Position numbers and translations under genes: made by a program. From Macrotis lagotis (lineage: Eukaryota; Chordata; Mammalia; Peramelemorphia; Peramelidae): a DNA stretch of 64,000 nucleotides. Of this stretch, positions 57,890 to 64,000 are shown in pieces; positions within the stretch are counted from its first letter, which is position 1, and every line of letters starts with the position of its first letter. Location of the stretch: assembly GCF_037893015.1 (NCBI RefSeq), contig NC_133666.1:2447467-2511466 (forward strand). Direction: 5' to 3'. Under the pieces are notes generated by a model. That model was not told the origin of the DNA. It saw only the letters and a list, made by a program, of their open reading frames with translations, and did not search any database.

Positions 57890-58590
57890 AAAAAAAAACA
57901 TCAACCAAATTTTTAAAAGTGAAATAGTCTGCTTTGGTCTGCATTCAGTCTCCATAATTTTTTCTCTGGATGTGGATGGCATTTTCCATTGCAGGTCTTT
58001 TAGAATTGTCTTTGATCACTGTATTGCTGAGAAGAGTTAAGCAGTGATCATCCCACAATGTTGCTGTTAAAGTGTACAATGTTCTTCTGGTTCTGCTCAC
58101 TGCACTCAGCATCAGTTCATGTAAGTCTTTCCAGGTTTTTCTGAAATCTGCCTGCTCATCATTTCTTCTAGAACAGTAATATTCCATCGCATATTCATAT
58201 ACCACAACTTGTTCAGCCATTCCCCAATCGATGGGCATCCCCTCGATTTCCAGTGCTTTGTTCCTATAAAGAGAGCTTCTATGAATATGCTTGTACATGT
58301 GGGTCTTTCCCCCCTTTTGGGGATCTCTTTGGGATATAGACCGGGTTCTGGATCAAAGGGTATGCAAGGTTTTATTGCCCTATGGCCGTAATTCCAAATT
58401 GTGCTTCAGAATGGCTGGATCAGTTTGCAACTTCACCACCGGTGCATTAATGTCGCAGTTTTCCCACATCCCTTCCAACATTGATCATTTCCCTTTTCCT
58501 TCATATTAGCCAATCTGATAGATGTGTGAGGTGTTAAGTTTTAATTTGCATTTCTCTAATCAGTTGTGATTTAGAGCCTCTGTGACTAGA
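57890..58590 (-). mobile_element. Old LINE-1 3' end, antisense
   Basis: The minus-strand frame 57945-58298 reads EYYCSRRNDEQADFRKTWKD then LHELMLSAVSRTRRTLYTLT, the ORF2 C-terminus. Older than the 41-kb and 46-kb copies but the same family. Confidence 0.8.
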
Positions 58591-58903
58591 GATAAATGCT
58601 TATTTGATAGCTCTTTTGGGAAACTAAAATCTCAATACTCTTAAATAGCAGTTTCTGAGTTAATGTGGATTTTCATTTTTTTAAAGTATTGATTTATATT
58701 TAGGTTACTTGAAAGGACAGAGGATAAAATTTCACCATTGCATTTTGAGAAATTCCAATGAAGTAGGACCCTGTGAGAGCCTTCAGTTGAGCATCTACTA
58801 TAGCCTGGCAGTATTGTATTCATCCCATCATTGAACCTCTTCAAGAGCTTTTGGAAAGACTATGGATGGACAGTTACGTTTTATTTCTATCTCTGATATT
58901 TAG

Positions 58904-58992
58904 ATATTCGCACCCAAGCCAATTACCAGATGATAGATGAGTGCTTTGTGGGAATCATTTTCTCCTGTTTTGTTGAAGACAACAGCGACAAG
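58904..58992 (+). CDS. BRCC3: BRCC3, coding exon 4
   Basis: Two bases complete Asp105, then 29 codons: IRTQANYQMIDECFVGIIFS then CFVEDNSDK, aligned to human VRTQAMYQMMDQGFVGLIFS. It completes the MPN core after the catalytic Asp. Acceptor CTGATATTTAG, donor AAG|GTATGT. Frame is continuous with exons 3 and 5. Confidence 0.97.
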
Positions 58993-59519
58993 GTATGTTA
59001 TATGTGGCGACAGGGGAAAAAATCCTAGCTGGGTGGTTTTGAAGTAAAAAGTTGCTATTCTGCTGCGATTTCTTTTTTGAGTTTCTAAGTGATTCAGATC
59101 TTTTCCAGTTCTCATTCCTCTGAGCCTGAGCTGGTCTCGGCAAAGAGAGATAAGTTTCCACTTCATGCTTTTTTCATGGGAATCAGACCGTTGAGGCTGC
59201 CCAGTTAGCATCTACCTCAAAGCCTGCTTCAAGGCTCATCATGTCTGCACAGCTTCTTGAAGTTGAGCCTAGAATGCTCCTCTCTGGGTAGGACTTGTCC
59301 ACTAGAATTCCATGTCATCAGCCAAGCATTTGGGACTCTGCTTTTGTCCTCTGTGTGCCAGATTTGGTCTGCCTTCTTGTCTGGGGTAAGCCAGACTTGT
59401 GGTTTCTTTGGCTTGGGGCATTCTTTGATATGGAAACCTTCCCGGCAGTATAGAGCAGCAGCAGTTCACCTTGGATGGAGTCTTGGAGATTAAACAGTGG
59501 CACTGAGAGGCCACTGAAA

Positions 59520-59585
59520 GTTACCAACCAGTTAAGTGACTCGCCAATAGGTGTCCAAGCTGGGACTTGAACCCAGATCTTCTTG
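59520..59585 (-). repeat. MIR core relic
   Basis: GTTAAGTGACTCGCCAATAG followed by GGGACTTGAACCCAGATC, an antisense tRNA/core fragment. Confidence 0.5.
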
Positions 59586-59639
59586 TCTCAAGAGTAGTCA
59601 CAGTGTCTCTCCTTATGGTGTTTATGCTCTTTTTTACAT

Positions 59640-60710
59640 TGAATTTTTTTAATGAAACTTTTTTTAAAAAAATCTGCCTTTCTCCTTCCCACCCTCATAT
59701 TCCACTTGAAAGAAAAACAAAAGCCCAGTTACAAACATGTAGTTGAACAAAATCAATTTCCATGTTGTCCAAAAAGGGATGTAGCTACTTCTGTGCTTGG
59801 GCTCTACCTCTCTGAAAAGACATGGGCCATGTTTCACTGCGAGTCCTTCGGAATCCAGGTTGGCCAGGATCGGCATTCCCAATGCTTCCAAAATTGATTA
59901 ATTTTATGATGTTGCCAATACTTGGAGATGGTTTTCCAGGGTTGGCTTGCTTTACTCTTCAGACAGGTCTCCTCTGGTTTTTCTGCGACCATCTCCTTCA
60001 CAGCACAATAGGATGCCATTGTCTTCCTATAATACAACTTTTCCCAATTGATGAGTCTTAGCACTTCCTCACTTTCCTCTTATTTGCCATCTCAAAAAGA
60101 GCTTTGGATAGTTTAGAAGTCCTTCTTTAGACTTTGTTTTGTTAGGATGATTTCTCACTTCACCTAGCCTTCCTCTAATTCCCCCTTCTCTCCCCCCCCC
60201 CCCCCTTCTCTCATTACCTTGCTGACTACCCAAGGCGAGGCTACAAGGTGGTTTTCTCAAAGCTGCTTCTTCCTTTCTTCCCCTAGTATGTTGCTCTTCT
60301 CCTTTATTTCCATTCTTCTTTTAAGGTCAAGCCCTAACAAACCACTCCTAGGCCTTGATTCCCTCTATAACCCCTGACGATGCTAGGATTTAGAGGGGAC
60401 ATGTGCATTATCTCCCCTTTATTAGAATGTAAACAGTTTGTCATGGTTTAGGCCTTTGTGATCATTTGGTTCCTTTTTTACCTTGGTTTCTCGAATGCCT
60501 GTGCAGGAACTTGAAAGTTTCTACATAGCTCTGGGTTTTTTCCCTCGGGAACCTTTGGAAATCCTCTATTTCCTCAAATGAGCCACTTGCCCTCCTATTA
60601 TATTATCCTCAGTTTTGCTGGATAAATTCATCTTGGTCTCAAGCCCATCTCCTATGCCTTCTGAATATCATTTTCTAAGCTCTTTGCTGCTTTGCGGTGG
60701 GTGGGTGGGT
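59640..60710 (-). mobile_element. Old LINE-like element, antisense (second copy)
   Basis: Same family as 51530-54330: CCCAATTGATGAGTCTTAG, AAAAAGAGCTTTGGATAG, TTTAGGCCTTTGTGATCATT, GGGAACCTTTGGAAATCC, TCAGTTTTGCTGGATAAATTC. A C-run lies at about 60191. 60700-60850 resembles another decayed SINE (GGTACGACTGTGGCTGTTTG). Confidence 0.5.
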
Positions 60711-60896
60711 GGGTGGTCCTCATCTTACGTCATGGAAGAGGACCAAACTGGCATTGCTCTGTTGGAGACAAATGACAGCAGGTACGACTGTGGCTGTTTG
60801 GCCCAATCTGAGCCTGGAAGATGGCGCTGCAGGTCGGGCACGGATAGTCCGGGGGACATCGTTTTGAGACTCCTTTCTCCCTTTTGATTTCTCCAG

Positions 60897-60952
60897 GCTG
60901 GCCGTTTACTCTATACTTGCTTCCAGTCCATTCAGAGCCACAAGAATGCTGA
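60897..60952 (+). CDS. BRCC3: BRCC3, coding exon 5
   Basis: AGRLLYTCFQSIQSHKNA plus two bases of a Glu or Asp codon, aligned to human TGRVLYTCFQSIQAQKSSE. Acceptor TTTGATTTCTCCAG, donor GA|GTGAGT. The next human exons (SLHGPRDFW..., which is optional, and YERIEIPIHIVPH...) were looked for up to 64000 and not found, so they lie beyond the edge. Confidence 0.96.
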
Positions 60953-63900
60953 GTGAGTATCACAACCCCATGTAGACACATGGCATCCATTTGGGGCCTA
61001 GTAGTTTCTCTTCCATTTTTTCCCCTCAAGCAAAGCTGCTCAAGGAACACTTTAGACCACCTTCATCCAGAATCATCCCTGAATTGATGGTGCTACGAGG
61101 AAGCTTGAATCCCATAACCAGCCTGAGAATAGAACTTAACTCGTAGAGAGAAGCAGCCCCCTAGTGGAGTGCTGAGGACCAACTTTGGATCAATGGGGGC
61201 ACGAGGGGGGGTGGGCGGGACACTGGGCCAGGCATGTTTTATCACCCATTTGCTGACAGGAAAGGGCATTTCTCCACTGAAAGTTTTCTCTATCACTGAG
61301 AGGCCAGGTCCAGACCCAGAACCTTCCCATCACATCAACCTTACCCTTTCCCTTCATCCCTTCAGCATTTGTGGATTCTGGCCTAGCAGAGCTATAAACT
61401 GGCTTTCAGATGCCCAGTTTCTTCTCAGAGTCAACTTATTGATGAATGAACCCTTGCTCTCGGGTGGCCTACTTCCACATGTTCATTGGGTGAATCTGTC
61501 TTATGGGGGAGTGACTCTTTCCATAAACTCTGATTTCTTGACATAGTTTTAGAAGAAAGGAAAGAACATGGGCTTTGTCACTTGGCAAGATTACCATAAA
61601 GGTTGGGCTGCCAATTCTGTCAGTGCTGAAGGGCCTTCTAGAACCATAAACCGGAGGGTTGGATAGCTGGGGGAGGGATAAGGGGAAGGAAGAGAGGAAC
61701 AAATGGGGACAAGACAAGCAGGGGGTGGGGGCAGAAGAATGAGTATTCCCTTTTAGCCTGCCTTGCTTTGCCTTCACTGTCTAGGTGAAGCAGCTTTGGA
61801 AGAAGCAAGTTACTGGGGTTTCAGAGCTGTAGGAAGCCAGATGCTCTGTTTCAAGATAGCAAGAATGTCAAATGTTCAGTATTGGAGTTAGCAACATCAA
61901 GTGCCTGTGCAACCAGTCATTTTCCCCTTGCTCTTGTAATGGTTCTTTTATCTTCCCTTCATTAATAGTCTAGTCAGCCTCAATGTGTGTGGATTCCCTT
62001 GTCACTCTAGGCTTGTGGTGGCCTTGGCATGCATAGGAAAGGTTTCAAAGGGTGCTGACTAGCTCCTCTCTGGAGAACTCTGGGTAAAACCTGAACAAGA
62101 AGCCCTTAGCCCGCCCTAAGAAAGCCTGGCATCTGGTAGTGGAGGAAGCATTGGCACCAGTGGAACCCTGGAGAGGACCAGCTTTGGCAAGCAGTTTTGG
62201 AGTTCCTCAGTTCGACAGACACTCTGGATGCTGACCCAGAGAGGCAGCGGGTGGATGCCCGCAGCTGGAGCTTCAGAAGGCCATTGGCTCAGCACACTCC
62301 CACCACGGGAGGCTGCACCTTGCCTCCCTGGAGGAAGTTAGTGAGGGTTTTGAGCAATCTGCTAAACTGTGAGGAAGACTTGAAGTTTGAATCATCTGCA
62401 GTCTTGGAGTTCGGAAGGGGCCAAGTTCGTCAAGAGTTGGAACCCCACTGAATTGGAGGGGGGTTGGCTAGCTACCAGACTATTTTGAAAGGGGTAGAGG
62501 GACTGTTTCATGACTTTCAGGCAGATCCTTCTGCCACCAGAGTGGAGGCTGGACTGGAGTGAGGAGAGGCTTCAGGGAAGGGGACTGACTCAGTAGGACA
62601 CTGGGATGCTGGGGCTCTCCACAGTAAGAGTGATGTAGGTGGGAAAGAAAAACAGATCATTACAACCCAGAGAAAGAGCTCCAGCAAGTGAAGAGGTCCT
62701 TAATGGCCACAGGGGTTTGAGGTACCGCAGATTCACTGGGCCCTCCTCCCTTCCCCCAGGCTCCTTAGATGCCCCTTCAGGGTCTGTGGCAAGGCGGAGG
62801 TTTGGGGAGGGGTCCAGGGCCTACCTTGCAGAGTCTGCCTTTGGGGAGTGTGGGGGAGGTCTTGTGTTGGGGAGATGGTTTCTGATCAAGGTGGTAGAGG
62901 TCTTTGTAGGAGGTGGTTTAAGATGGCTGTCTTGCCTGGTCATCTCCATTGAACTTGGCCCAGGGGTGAGAGCATGGCCAAGGTCTAAGTCAAAGCCAAG
63001 AGGGAATATTTGAAAGGTGCAAAGAAGGTTACGAGGACAGGATTTGAACAGTGCAGAAAGCTGACCAGAGTTGTTTCCGTTGACAGTGTTTCTTTCCTAT
63101 GCCTACAATTCCCTGCATCAGTAGGAAGGGGGGACAGGGATGAGTTTAGTTTTGAACATGGGGAATATTTTAGAGATAGATGCCCAGTGGACAAATGGAG
63201 AAGAAAAATTGGAGCTCACCAGAGGGATTGGGACAGGAGAAGAGAATCCTCAGCTCCCATGCTGAGGGCCGTGAAATAGTATTGAGGGTGCCGAGAAGAA
63301 GGTCCTGGCCAAGCCTAAAGGGACACCTCCCCAGATTAAAGTCTGTGATCTGGAGGAGTAGCTAGCTAAGTGGGAGGAGAATCTGAGGAGTCTGGTAGCC
63401 CCAAAATGGGAATGGAAAAAAGGTAGTTGGATGGGGCCCTTTGTTTTTCATGTAGTTTCTCTTCAGTCTTTTCTTTTCCAAGGAAATTATTTAAGGAGCT
63501 CTTGGAGTTGAGTTTTTAGCCCAGAGAAAGTGTATTGGGCCATTCAAATGGAAAATAGGAGGCAATTCCAACCCATTTGTCTCTCCCCAGGACTCTAATC
63601 CTGGTCAAAGAACAGTGAATCAATTAGCAATTGAAAGAGAACCTCTTTTGAATTGGGTGGGGAATTTGGAGATCTCTGAGTTGGAGGAGTGGCAGACCAG
63701 ACCCGGCCTGAGCTCCAGGGACTCCCCACTCCTAGTGGAAGGTGGGCATACCCACATGCAAATGGAGTTTTTCCTACTTGTGGAGGTCAGGAGCGACCTC
63801 TACCAAACAATTGTAGGTCAAAGGTCCAGGTGAGGAATAAAATCCCAGAGAATTTCAGTTCTGACCCATATCCAATTTAGGCTGGGCTTATGTGGTTGGT

Positions 63901-64000
63901 CCACTGAGTTCAAATCACCTCTTAAGTTTGGTTACGGCCACATCTGGCAAGCCGAAAGGACCAGTGGTAGACGGTTTTTTGGTCAGCTAATTCCAATAGT
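60953..64000 (+). other. BRCC3: BRCC3 intron 5, 5' part
   Basis: No exon, RNA gene or confident repeat recognised. Open frames such as 61169-61546 and 62639-63013 have no domain and no flanking splice logic. Confidence 0.5.

Noticed and set aside
62639-63279. Overlapping open frames in BRCC3 intron 5
   Set aside because: No family resemblance, no splice sites that maintain the BRCC3 frame.
1-64000. CRISPR arrays, operons, bacterial features
   Set aside because: Genome is clearly mammalian; all regular repeats are microsatellites, SINEs or a minisatellite.

Overview
The window is mammalian nuclear DNA and almost certainly marsupial. The tRNA-derived SINE that recurs throughout (core GGTGGCACAGTGGATAGAG, 3' end CCATTGCCTTGCAAAAA) is the marsupial WSINE/MAR type. 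There are also composite tRNA-RTE SINEs, marsupial-style LINE-1, a HAL1-like half-LINE and L2/MIR relics. An Australian-lineage marsupial is most likely, but the species cannot be named from this. Host genes have short exons with canonical splice sites, and almost everything between them is transposable element.

Four host genes appear in the order known from human Xq28. FUNDC2 (+) contributes only its last coding exon (2023-2100). CMC4 (-) has two coding exons (24101-24249, 26664-26721) giving a 68-residue twin-CX9C protein. MTCP1 (-) has three coding exons (28094-28141, 28308-28478, 28570-28677) giving a 108-residue TCL1-family p13 protein. BRCC3/BRCC36 (+) has its first five coding exons (32811-32915, 34468-34587, 56086-56173, 58904-58992, 60897-60952); the rest lies past the right edge. 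A CpG island of about 1.8 kb at 31.7-33.5 kb carries the BRCC3 start and is the likely shared, divergent promoter for MTCP1/CMC4. The synteny suggests X linkage.

The most notable finding is BRCC3 intron 2. It begins ATATCCTTT directly after codon 75 and ends TTCCTGAAC-catctc-AC directly before codon 76. That is a near-perfect minor-spliceosome (U12-type) AT-AC intron of about 21.5 kb, and no GT-AG alternative restores the conserved protein. It is packed with nested repeats: an antisense LINE-1 split by an old LTR element that has a recognisable LTR pair and 4-bp target duplication; that element itself carries another LINE-1 and a SINE. Three further SINEs sit in the far half of the split LINE-1.

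Layout: 1-2 kb FUNDC2 tail region; 2-24 kb repeat-rich intergenic DNA with dense SINE clusters (7.8-10 kb), a HAL1-like element (10.8-14.9 kb) and a long L2 copy (17.6-19.2 kb); 24-29 kb the CMC4/MTCP1 unit; 29-31.5 kb upstream DNA and the probable MTCP1 first intron; 31.7-33.5 kb CpG island; 32.8-64 kb BRCC3. CMC4 is a small intermembrane-space-type CHCH protein, MTCP1 p13 an AKT co-activator, and BRCC36 the K63-specific deubiquitinase of the BRCA1-A and BRISC complexes. They are linked by position and promoter rather than by one pathway.
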